From assembly GCA_964036665.1 (NCBI GenBank), contig OZ038528.1, positions 11,848,501 to 11,912,500 on the forward strand: 64,000 nt of DNA, read 5' to 3'. Source of the stretch: Gordius sp. MW1. Taxonomy: Eukaryota > Nematomorpha > Gordioida > Gordea > Gordiidae. Under the pieces are notes generated by a model. That model did not search any database. It saw only the letters and a program-made list of their open reading frames with translations, and was not told the DNA's origin. A program made the position numbers and the translations under genes. Every line of letters starts with the position of its first letter. The first letter of the stretch is position 1. Below, one piece after another: positions 1 to 8,929 of this stretch.

Positions 1-2029
1 CATGATAAAAAGTAAAAATTTATCAGAATCAGAAAACTATTACTTTGAAATCATGATCGCATAGTGCATTTTTGAAAAATTAAGCACTCACGTTGCGATA
101 TAACAAACTAATCGCAATAATAAAACGTTGTCTTTTGTCAAAATGATAGTTCTCGCAGCTTAAAACCTCTTTTCGGAAGTCAATCGAGGATAATAGGATT
201 CTCAAATTGGCTTACTTTTATATATTTTTTCATGCTCTTTCACATAGAATCGAAAAAAAAAATATTTTGACCCTATCATTTTTTACATATTTTTCTTTGA
301 ACCGTATTCATCCGATGAAAGTTGTCGTTTTCAGACGTGGTTTCCATGATAAAAAGTAAAAATTTATCAGAATCAGAAAACTATTACTTTGAAATCATGA
401 TCGCATAGTGCATTTTTGAAAAATTAAGCATTCACGTAGTGATACAACAAACTAATCGCAACAATAAAACGTTGTCTTTTGTCAAAATGATAGTTCTCGC
501 AGCTTAAAACCTCTTTTCGGAAGTCAATCGAGGATAATAGGATTCTCAAATTGGCCTACTTTTATATATTTTTTCATGCTCTTTCACATAGAATCGAAAA
601 AAATAAATATTTTTACCTCAAAATTTTTCACATATTTTTCTTTGAACCGTATTCATCCGATGAAAGTTGTCGTTTTCAGACGTGGTTTCCATGATAAAAA
701 GTAAAAATTTATCAGAATCAGAAAACTATTACTTTGAAATCATGATCGCATAGTGCATTTTTGAAAAATTAAGCACTCACGTTGCGATACAACAAACTAA
801 TCGCAACAATAAAACGTCTTTTGTCAAAATGATAGTTCTCGCAGCTTAAAACCTCTTTTCGGATGTCAATCGAGGATAATAGGATTCTCAAATTGGCCTA
901 CTTTTATATATTTTTTCATGCTCTTTCACATAGAATCGAAAAAAATAAATATTTTTACCTCAAAAGTTTTCACATATTTTTCTTTCAAGCGTATTCATCC
1001 GGTGAAAGTTCTCGTTTTCAGACGTGGTTTCCATGATAAAAAGTAAAAATTTATCAGAATCAGAAAACTATTACTTTGAAATCATGATCGCATAGTGCAT
1101 TTTTAAAAAATTAAGCACTCACGTTGCGATACAACAAACTAATCGCAACAATAAAACGTTGTCTTTTGTCAAAATGATAGTTCTCGCAGCTTAAAACCTC
1201 TTTTCGGATGTCAATCGAGGATAATAGGATTCTCAAATTGGCCTACTTTTATATATTTTTTCATGCTCTTTCACATAGAATCGAAAAAAGTAAATATTTT
1301 TACCTCAAAATTTTTCACATATTTTTCTTTCAACCGTATTCATCCGATGAAAGTTGTCGTTTTCAGACGTGGTTTCCATGATAAAAAGTAAAAATTTATC
1401 AGAATCAGAAAACTATTACTTTGAAATCATGATCGCATAGTGCATTTTTGAAAAATTAAGCACTCACGTTGCGATACAACAAACTAATCGCAACAATAAA
1501 ACGTTGTCTTATGTCAAAATGATAGTTCTCGCAGCTTAAAACCTCTTTTCGGATGTCAATCGAGGATAATAGGATTCTCAAATTGGCCTACTTTTATATA
1601 TTTTTTCATGCTCTTTCACATAGAATCGAAAAAAATAAATATTTTGACCCCATCATTTTTTACATATTTTTCTTTCAACCGTATTAATCCGATGAAAGTT
1701 GTCGTTTTCAGACGTGGTTTCCATGATAAAAAGTAAAAATTTATCAGAATCAGAAAACTATTACTTTGAAATCATGATCGCATAGTGCATTTTTGAAAAA
1801 TTAAGCACTCACGTTGCGATACAACAAACTAATCGCAACAATAAAACGTTGTCTTATGTCAAAATGATAGTTCTCGCAGCTTAAAACCTCTTTTCGGAAG
1901 TCAATCGAGGATAATAGGATTCTCAAATTGGCCTACTTTTATATATTTTTTCATGCTCTTTCACATAGAATCGCAAAAAATAAATATTTTTACCTAAAAA
2001 TTTTTGACATATTTTTCTTTGAACCGTAT

Positions 2030-5000
2030 TCATCCGTAGAAAGTTGTCGTTTTCCAACGTGGTTTCCATGATAAAAAGTAAAAATTTATCAGAATCAAAA
2101 AACTATTACTTTAAAATCATGATCGCAGTGCATTTTTGAAAAATTAAGCACCCACTTTGCGATACAACAAACTAATCGCAACAATAAAACGTTGTCTTTT
2201 GTCAAAATGATAGTTCTTGCAGCTTAAAACCTCTTTTCGGAAGTCAATCGATGATAATAGGATTCTCAAATTGGCCTACTTTTATATATTTTTTCATGCT
2301 CTTTCACATAGAATCGAAAAAAATCAATATTTTTACCTCAAAATTTTTCACATATTTTTCTTTGAACCGTATTCATCCGATGAAAGTTGTCGTTTTCAGA
2401 CGTGGTTTCCATGATAAAAAGTAAAAATTTATCAGAATCAGAAAACTATTACTTTGAAATCATGATCGCATAGTGCATTTTTGAAAAATTAAGCATTCAC
2501 TTTGCGATACAACAAACTAATCGCAACAATAAAACGTTGTCTTTTGTCAAAATGATAGTTCTCGCAGCTTAAAACCTCTTTTCGGGAGTCAATCGAGGAT
2601 AATAGGATTCTCAAATTGGCCTACTTTTATATATTTTTTCATGCTCTTTCACATAGAATCGCAAAAAATAAATATTTTTACCTAAAAATTTTTGACATAT
2701 TTTTCTTTGAACCGTATTCATCCGTAGAAAGTTGTCGTTTTCCAACGTGGTTTCCATGATAAAAAGTAAAAATTTATCAGAATCAAAAAACTATTACTTT
2801 AAAATCATGATCGCAGTGCATTTTTGAAAAATTAAGCACCCACGTTGCGATACAACAAACTAATCGCAACAATAAAACGTTGTCTTTTGTCAAAATGATA
2901 GTTCTCGCAGCTTAAAACCTCTTTTCGGAAGTCAATCGAGGATCATAGGATTCTCAAACAGCCTACTTTTATATATTTTTTCATGCTCTTTCACATAGAA
3001 TCGAAAAAAATCAATATTTTTACCTAAAAATTTTTGACATATTTTTCTTTGAACCGTATTCATCCGATGAAAGTTGTCGTTTTCAGACGTGGTTTCCATG
3101 ATAAAGAGTAAAATTTTATCAGAATCAGAAAACTATTACTTTGAAATCATGATCGCATAGTGCATTTTTGAAAAATTAAGCACTCACGTTGCGATACAAC
3201 AAACTAATCGCAACAATAAAACGTTGTCTTTTGTCAAAATGATAGTTCTCGCAGCTTAAAACCTCTTTTCGGATGTCAATCGAGGATAATAGGATTCTCA
3301 AATTGGCCTACTTTTATATATTTTTTCATGCTCTTTCATATAGAATCGAAAAAAATAAATATTTTTACCTCAAAATTTTTCACATATTTTTCTTTGAACC
3401 GTATTCATCCGATGAAAGTTGTCGTTTTCAGACGTGGTTTCCATGATAAAGAGTAAAAATTTATCAGAATCAGAAAACTATTACTTTGAAATCATGATCG
3501 CATAGTGCATTTTTGAAAAATTAAGCACTCACGCTGCGATACAACAAACTAATCGCAACAATAAAACGTTGTCTTTTGTCAAAATGATAGTTCTCGCAGC
3601 TTAAAACCTCTTTTCGGAAGTCAATCGAGGATCATAGGATTCTCAAACAGCCTACTTTTATATATTTTTTTATGCTCTTTCACATAGAATCAAAAAAAAA
3701 ATATTTTTACATCAAAATTTTTGACATATTTTTCTTTGAACCGTATTCATCCGATGAAAGTTGTCGTTTTCAGACGTGGTTTCCATGATAAAGAGTAAAA
3801 ATTTATCAGAATCAAAAAACTATTACTTTGAAATCATGATCGCATGGTGCATTTTTGAAAAATTAAGCACCCACGTTGCGATACAACAAACTAATCGCAA
3901 CAATAAAACGTTGTCTTATGTCAAAATGATAGTTCTCGCAGCTTAAAACCTCTTTTCGGAAGTCAATCGAGGATCATAGGATTCTCAAACAGCCTACTTT
4001 TATATATTTTTTTATGCTCTTTCATATAGAATCGAAAAAAATCAATATTTTTACCTAAAAATTTTTGACATATTTTTCTTTGAACCGTATTCATCCGTAG
4101 AAAGTTGTCGTTTTCAGACGTGGTTTCCATGATAAAAAGTAAAAATTTATCAGAATCAAAAAACTATTACTTTAAAATCATGATCGCATAGTGCATTTTT
4201 GAAAAATTAAGCACCCACTTTGCGATACAACAAACTAATCGCAACAATAAAACGTTGTCTTTTGTCAAAATGATAGTTCTCGCAGCTTAAAACCTCTTTT
4301 CGGAAGTCAATCGATGATAATAGGATTCTCAAATTGGCCTACTTTTATATATTTTTTCATGCTCTTTCACATAGAATCGCAAAAAAATCAATATTTTTAC
4401 CTCAAAATTTTTCACATATTTTTCTTTGAACCGTATTCATCCGATGAAAGTTGTCGTTTTCAGACGTGGTTTCCATGATAAAAAGTAAAATTTTATCAGA
4501 ATCAGAAAACTATTACTTTGAAGTCATGATCGCATAGTGCATTTTTGAAAAATTAAGCACTCACGTTGCGATACAACAAACTAATCGCAACAATAAAACG
4601 TTGTCTTTTGTCAAAATGATAGTTCTCGCAGCTTAAAACCTCTTTTCGGAAGTCAATCGATGATAATAGGATTCTCAAATTGGCCTACTTTTATATATTT
4701 TTTCATGCTCTTTCACATAGAATCGCAAAAAATCAATATTTTTACCTAAAAATTTTTGACATATTTTTCTTTGAACCGTATTCATCCGTAGAAAGTTGTC
4801 GTTTTCCAACGTGGTTTCCATGATAAAAAGTAAAAATTTATCAGAATCAAAAAACTATTACTTTAAAATCATGATCGCAGTGCATTTTTGAAAAATTAAG
4901 CACCCACGTTGCGATACAACAAACTAATCGCAACAATAAAACGTTGTCTTTTGTCAAAATGATAGTTCTCGCAGCTTAAAACCTCTTTTCGGAAGTCAAT

Positions 5001-7000
5001 CGAGGATCATAGGATTCTCAAACAGCCTACTTTTATATATTTTTTCATGCTCTTTCATATAGAATCGAAAAAAATAAATATTTTTACCTAAAAATTTTTG
5101 ACATATTTTTCTTTGAACCGTATTCATCCGATGAAAGTTGTCGTTTTCAGACGTGGTTTCCATGATAAAGAGTAAAATTTTATCAGAATCAGAAAACTAT
5201 TACTTTGAAATCATGATCGCATAGTGCATTTTTGAAAAATTAAGCACTCACGTTGCGATACAACAAACTAATCGCAACAATAAAACGTTGTCTTTTGTCA
5301 AAATGATAGTTCTCGCAGCTTAAAACCTCTTTTCGGAAGTCAATCGAGGATAATAGGATTTTCAAATTGGCCTACTTTTATATATTTTTTCATGCTCTTT
5401 CATATATAATCGAAAAAAATAAATATTTTTACCTTAAAATTTTTCACATATTTTTCTTTGAACCGTATTCATCCGATGAAAGTTGTCGTTTTCAGACGTG
5501 GTTTCCATGATAAAAAGTAAAAATTTATCGGAATCAGAAAACTATTACTTTGAAATCATGATCGCTTAGTGCATTTTTGAAAAATTAAGCACTCACGCTG
5601 CGATACAACAAACTAATCGCAACAATAAACGTTGTCTTTTGTCAAAATGATAGTTCTCGCAGCTTAAAACCTCTTTTCGGAAGTCAATCGAGGATAATAG
5701 GATTTTCAAATTGGCCTACTTTTATATATTTTTTCATGCTCTTTCACATAGAATCGCAAAAAATAAATATTTTTACATCAAAATTTTTCACATATTTTTC
5801 TTTGAACAGTATTCATCCGATGAAAGTTGTCGTTTTCAGACGTGGTTTCCATGATAAAAAGTAAAAATTTATCAGAATCAGAAAACTATTACTTTGAAAT
5901 CATGATCGCATAGTGCATTTTTGAAAAATTAAGCACTCACGTTGCGATACAACAAACTAATCGCAACAATAAAACGTTGTCTTATGTCAAAATGATAGTT
6001 CTCGCAGCTTAAAACCTCTTTTCGGAAGTCAATCGAGGATCATAGGATTCTCAAACAGCCTACTTTTATATATTTTTTTATGCTCTTTCATATAGAATCG
6101 AAAAAAATCAATATTTTTACCTAAAAATTTTTGACATATTTTTCTTTGAACCGTATTCATCCGTAGAAAGTTGTCGTTTTCAGACGTGGTTTCCATGATA
6201 AAAAGTAAAAATTTATCAGAATCAAAAAACTATTACTTTAAAATCATGATCGCATAGTGCATTTTTGAAAAATTAAGCACCCACTTTGCGATACAACAAA
6301 CTAATCGCAACAATAAAACGTTGTCTTTTGTCAAAATGATAGTTCTCGCAGCTTAAAACCTCTTTTCGGAAGTCAATCGATGATAATAGGATTCTCAAAT
6401 TGGCCTACTTTTATATATTTTTTCATGCTCTTTCACATAGAATCGCAAAAAAATCAATATTTTTACCTCAAAATTTTTCACATATTTTTCTTTGAACCGT
6501 ATTCATCCGATGAAAGTTGTCGTTTTCAGACGTGGTTTCCATGATAAAAAGTAAAATTTTATCAGAATCAGAAAACTATTACTTTGAAGTCATGATCGCA
6601 TAGTGCATTTTTGAAAAATTAAGCACTCACGTTGCGATACAACAAACTAATCGCAACAATAAAACGTTGTCTTTTGTCAAAATGATAGTTCTCGCAGCTT
6701 AAAACCTCTTTTCGGAAGTCAATCGATGATAATAGGATTCTCAAATTGGCCTACTTTTATATATTTTTTCATGCTCTTTCACATAGAATCGCAAAAAATC
6801 AATATTTTTACCTAAAAATTTTTGACATATTTTTCTTTGAACCGTATTCATCCGTAGAAAGTTGTCGTTTTCCAACGTGGTTTCCATGATAAAAAGTAAA
6901 AATTTATCAGAATCAAAAAACTATTACTTTAAAATCATGATCGCAGTGCATTTTTGAAAAATTAAGCACCCACGTTGCGATACAACAAACTAATCGCAAC
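2030..7000 (+). repeat. Zone enriched in variant satellite subtype
   Basis: Monomers with the linked variants TTTTTGACAT, CCGTAGAAAG, CCAACGTGG, GAATCAAAAAACT, TTTAAAATC, GATCGCAGTGC (two bases shorter) and GCACCCAC occur near 2030, 2720, 4790 and 6855, with partial forms near 4090 and 6160. They alternate with standard monomers at about two-monomer spacing in places. The same linked set reappears around 37.9, 39.3 and 41.7 kb. Confidence 0.75.
3872..5937 (+). repeat. Six-monomer tandem duplication, unit 1 (2,066 bp), with empty hAT site
   Basis: Shared private variants recur exactly 2,066 bp downstream: CTTATGTC at 3915 and 5981, GGATCAT at 3971 and 6037, AAGTCATG at 4521 and 6587. This unit holds the uninterrupted counterpart of the transposon target, GTATTCAT at 5120-5127. 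The stretches compared are almost identical to unit 2; I saw one substitution (near 5407) in the roughly 855 bp to the right of the insertion-equivalent site. Confidence 0.9.
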
Positions 7001-7185
7001 AATAAAACGTTGTCTTTTGTCAAAATGATAGTTCTCGCAGCTTAAAACCTCTTTTCGGAAGTCAATCGAGGATCATAGGATTCTCAAACAGCCTACTTTT
7101 ATATATTTTTTCATGCTCTTTCATATAGAATCGAAAAAAATAAATATTTTTACCTAAAAATTTTTGACATATTTTTCTTTGAACC

Positions 7186-7193
7186 GTATTCAT
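7186..7193. repeat. Left target-site duplication of the hAT insertion
   Basis: GTATTCAT is satellite sequence directly before the transposon. It is repeated at 8922-8929 directly after it, although uninterrupted monomers carry it once (for example 5120-5127). Eight base pairs is the hAT-superfamily duplication length, and the sequence fits the family preference nTnnnnAn. Confidence 0.95.
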
Positions 7194-7203
7194 TAGTGTT
7201 TCG
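7194..7203 (+). repeat. Left terminal inverted repeat of the hAT element
   Basis: TAGTGTTTCG matches the reverse complement of the right end (TAGTGATGCG) at 8 of 10 positions, including the first five. hAT termini are typically short and begin C/TAGTG or C/TAGGG. The left end appears to lack a short segment (containing GGAAAAACC) present inside the right terminus. Confidence 0.85.
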
Positions 7204-7204
7204 A

Positions 7205-7341
7205 TCTCGTCTCGTCTCGGTCTCGAAAGCAAAATCTCGTCTCGTCTCGGGAGCGATTATTAAAATCTCGATCTCGTCTCGTCTCGGCCTAGAAAAATCT
7301 CGATCTCGTCTCGTCTCGGCGAGAATTCTCGTCTCGTCTCG
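7205..7341 (+). repeat. Left subterminal TCTCG repeat cluster
   Basis: About 18 TCTCG pentamers in five groups of three or four (beginning at 7205, 7235, 7266, 7298 and 7327), separated by short AT-rich spacers. Many hAT elements carry multiple short subterminal motifs bound by the transposase, and this cluster sits where those would be. The function is inferred from position. The open frames across it on both strands (for example 7150-7368 minus and 7196-7408 plus) are low-complexity artefacts of a repeat that lacks stops. Confidence 0.85.
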
Positions 7342-7970
7342 ACTTTTAAAAATAATTGTACCAAACATATTTTTTTCTGGCTCTTATAAATTAGTATATA
7401 AGATATAAATTGGTGATAATGGAAGCAATTTTTTATCTCAAACCTTAAAACATAAGCTAGATTATACTACTTGACTCGATTTATTTCCTGGCTAAAGCTC
7501 AATTAAAAAATAAAGAGTAATAAAATTATCATATTTTAACATAATGAATTAATGAGATCTTATATAATAACATTGAAATAATGACGAAAATGCAAGAGTA
7601 AACTTTTAAAAACATTATTATTTAAAAAAAGTAAATATCTGAACATTGCAAATACAATAAAATAGGCATTAATTGTGGAAAAACATAAAAGTTTTGAGAT
7701 CTTACGTTAAATGGACATATATAATTTAATTCAAGTTGTAAATATAAAAATAAAATTCTATTATAGTGTGACATCCCATTATACATAACAAGGTATTAAC
7801 TTAATCCATTTTTTATTAATTTTCGCATAAAATAATTACGTACTATAAAGCGTATGTTCACATCTTTTAATTTATTGATAAATTGTAGCATTTTGCAAAA
7901 AATTTAGTGAATTTGAATGCATCTGCCAAGCGTACATTGTAAAATGTTATGAAAGTGATGGGTGGAAAAT
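7342..7970. other. AT-rich hAT interior, no gene seen
   Basis: About 630 bp between the left TCTCG cluster and the dimerisation relic. The sequence is AT-rich without long open frames, and I recognise no coding remnant, RNA gene or nested element. It is presumably 3' untranslated and terminal sequence of the ancestral transposon. Confidence 0.7.
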
Positions 7971-8116
7971 TGTTGAGGTGAGCAAGCTCCTGACAGATTC
8001 ATGGGTTAATCTATTACGATTTCGATAGTCAGAGACGCCTTGGAAAAAAATCTCTCGGCAGGCACCGAGGTTGCCGGAGTGCTCAAAAAGTCTCTAGCCA
8101 TTGCTGCTAAATTGGG
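7971..8116 (-). pseudogene. hAT C-terminal dimerisation domain remnant
   Basis: Starting at 8116 the minus strand reads PNLAAMARDFLSTPATSVP, then AERFFSKASLTI, and after a frame change RNRLTHESVRSLLTST. This is the classic hAT family C-terminal signature, with the Ser-x-Pro-x-Glu-Arg-x-Phe-Ser core (Glu codon at 8054-8056) followed by the R-N-R-L segment. One frameshift lies near 8020-8028. No initiation codon is expected because this is an internal part of the protein. It stands out as a less AT-rich island in an AT-rich element. In intact hAT proteins this region mediates multimerisation. Confidence 0.9.
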
Positions 8117-8300
8117 ATTATTATATTTTTCAATCAACTAATTATATAATATATACAATTATTTAGTCATTTTTAATGAATATGTGTGATATATAATTGC
8201 TACAAAATGCTTAGATTTTCTAAAGCATCTAGGTTGGCTGAAAATTTTTGGCAGTTTAATTCCTTATTAACTTAGTAGGGTAAATGTTATAGTAATCCTC
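8117..8300. other. Deletion junction zone of the hAT element
   Basis: Very AT-rich sequence between the BED-finger and dimerisation remnants. In an autonomous relative this interval would hold the catalytic core, normally well over 1 kb. No remnant of that core is recognisable, so the internal deletion breakpoints probably lie here. The exact breakpoint cannot be set without an intact relative. Confidence 0.65.
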
Positions 8301-8485
8301 ATGATGGTAACGTTTAAGATGTCTTTGAAGACCTGAACTGAAGTATTGCTTGCTATCAGTCTTAGTGCTTTAAAGCACAATTTACACTTCCCCATTTTAT
8401 TTGATTCATCCTTGGATACTGTCAAATTTTTGATAAGCTTGCTCTTTTTTGAGTTGGATGATAAACTTTCTGCGCATAAACTCAT
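8301..8485 (-). pseudogene. BED-type zinc finger remnant of the hAT transposase
   Basis: An open frame begins with ATG at 8483-8485. It reads through SKLIKNLTVSKDES into KMGKCKLCFKALR, giving the Cys-x2-Cys half of a BED finger (Cys codons at 8384-8386 and 8375-8377), and then reaches NTS. In the neighbouring frame the sequence continues GLQRHLKRYHHEDYY, giving the His-x4-His half (His codons at 8319-8321 and 8304-8306). The break between halves lies near 8336-8341 and looks like a shift of about one base. The aromatic residues usual before the first cysteine appear as Ile and Leu. The finger is therefore complete in content but split between frames. The 72-residue frame 8267-8485 covers only its first half. 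Confidence 0.87.
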
Positions 8486-8767
8486 TATAGGTCTAAAACC
8501 TTATATTGTATGATAATGCTATGCAAATAATTAAAAAATACATAATTAATTGTTCATATACCCTAAGGGCCACTAATACTATGTTGTCTATTAAATAAAA
8601 TTATATTACAAATTTGAAATTCGCACAAAGCGGATAAATAGGTGCGTAAATTAGTATCAATCAAAATCATATTAATTTGCATTTAATATCCTAAATGTAA
8701 ATGTAATAAAATAAAAATTCTTAATTAGCTAAATTAAGTCTCAATAGTTAAAAATAAAAAGCCGAGA
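8486..8767. other. AT-rich 5' region of the hAT relic gene, no feature seen
   Basis: About 280 bp between the start of the BED-finger frame and the right TCTCG cluster. On the minus strand this is where the promoter and 5' untranslated region of the ancestral transposase gene would be. I see no motif strong enough to call. Confidence 0.6.
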
Positions 8768-8863
8768 TCTCGACTATAAAATCTCGTCTCGTCTCGTCTC
8801 GAGGTAAAAATTCTCGTCTCGATCTCGACTCAATTTTTTAAATTCTCGTCTCGTCTCGTCTCG
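8768..8863 (+). repeat. Right subterminal TCTCG repeat cluster
   Basis: Further TCTCG pentamers in groups at 8768, about 8782-8801, about 8812-8828 and 8844-8863, on the same strand as the left cluster. Only the last stretch before the terminus (8870-8904) is inverted. The right end is therefore not a simple mirror of the left. The minus-strand frame through here (8774-8965) is a low-complexity artefact. Confidence 0.83.
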
Positions 8864-8889
8864 GTTTTTCGAGACGAGACGAGACGAGA
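8844..8889. other. Perfect 20-bp hairpin in the right hAT terminus
   Basis: Four TCTCG units at 8844-8863 face four CGAGA units at 8870-8889 across the 6-nt loop GTTTTT. The 20-bp stem has no mismatch. It lies 32 bp from the right end of the transposon. The equivalent left region has no such inversion. It could be a structural element of the family or the result of local inversion or template switching during replication. Confidence 0.88.
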
Positions 8890-8911
8890 CCGAGATTTTT
8901 CTCGGTTTTTC

Positions 8912-8921
8912 CGCATCACTA
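8912..8921 (-). repeat. Right terminal inverted repeat of the hAT element
   Basis: CGCATCACTA, reading TAGTGATGCG on the minus strand, pairs with the left terminus at 8 of 10 positions. TAGTGATG resembles the start of many hAT terminal repeats. It directly abuts the right target duplication. Confidence 0.87.
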
Positions 8922-8929
8922 GTATTCAT
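8922..8929. repeat. Right target-site duplication of the hAT insertion
   Basis: A second copy of GTATTCAT after the right transposon end. From here the satellite continues in the register it left at 7193. The two copies are identical, which fits a recent insertion. Confidence 0.95.

Larger units (their letters stand above)
1..7193 (+). repeat. 345-bp satellite array, left segment (about 21 monomers)
   Basis: Head-to-tail copies of one AT-rich monomer, all in the same orientation. Using the CATGATAAAAAG anchor, successive monomers begin at 1, 345, 690, 1032, 1377 and 1722, giving 342-345 bp spacing with 345 bp the usual value. The array is already running at base 1, so its left boundary lies outside the window. 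Differences between copies are mostly single substitutions and length changes in the A-run after the GAATCG motif. This segment is enriched in a variant subtype (CCGTAGAAAG, CCAACGTGG, and a GATCGCAGTGC form lacking two bases). No gene is visible: every reading frame through the consensus is stopped. The last monomer is split at 7193 by a transposon. Satellite identity is directly visible; a centromeric or pericentromeric location is inference. Confidence 0.97.
7971..8485 (-). pseudogene. hAT transposase relic (BED finger plus dimerisation domain, core deleted)
   Basis: Two conserved blocks of a hAT transposase lie in the correct order on the minus strand. The N-terminal block (8304-8485) is a BED-type zinc finger, which in this family binds the transposon ends. 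The C-terminal block (7971-8116) is the hAT dimerisation motif. The roughly 190 bp between them are AT-rich with no recognisable coding sequence. A complete hAT transposase is usually about 600-700 codons and carries a DDE catalytic triad; none of that core remains. Each block is also interrupted by a frameshift, so no functional protein is expected. The relic has no relation to the satellite around it. Confidence 0.88.
7194..8921 (-). mobile_element. Non-autonomous hAT-superfamily DNA transposon, 1,728 bp
   Basis: This is the only non-satellite sequence in the window. It begins TAGTG and ends CACTA, and is flanked by identical 8-bp duplications GTATTCAT. Both terminal regions are packed with TCTCG pentamers. 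The interior is AT-rich and holds a minus-strand transposase relic: a BED-type zinc finger near 8304-8485 and the hAT C-terminal dimerisation motif near 7971-8116. Their order and strand agree with one gene. Only about 190 bp lie between them, where a full hAT transposase would have the RNase-H-like catalytic domain and its insertion, so the copy is internally deleted. Both remaining domains also carry a frameshift. It must have been moved in trans by a related transposase. The strand given is that of the relic gene. Confidence 0.93.

Noticed and set aside
3761-3946. Recurrent 61-residue open frames starting MSFSDVV or MSFSNVV (also near 11692, 12382, 14452, 37573, 44796, 46176, 61327 and 63054)
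   Set aside because: They are one frame of the satellite monomer. They open only where the usual TAG after ATCGCA is mutated, and they end at the same downstream stop. Most monomers have the stop, so there is no sign of selection for coding.
7150-7408. Arginine- and serine-rich open frames on both strands (also 8774-8965)
   Set aside because: TCTCG and CGAGA repeats lack stop codons in several frames. These are low-complexity artefacts of the transposon termini.
7194-8921. Retroelement or LTR element as the identity of the insertion
   Set aside because: Short inverted termini, an 8-bp target duplication fitting nTnnnnAn, a BED finger and the hAT dimerisation motif identify a cut-and-paste DNA transposon. 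No long terminal repeats or reverse transcriptase are seen.
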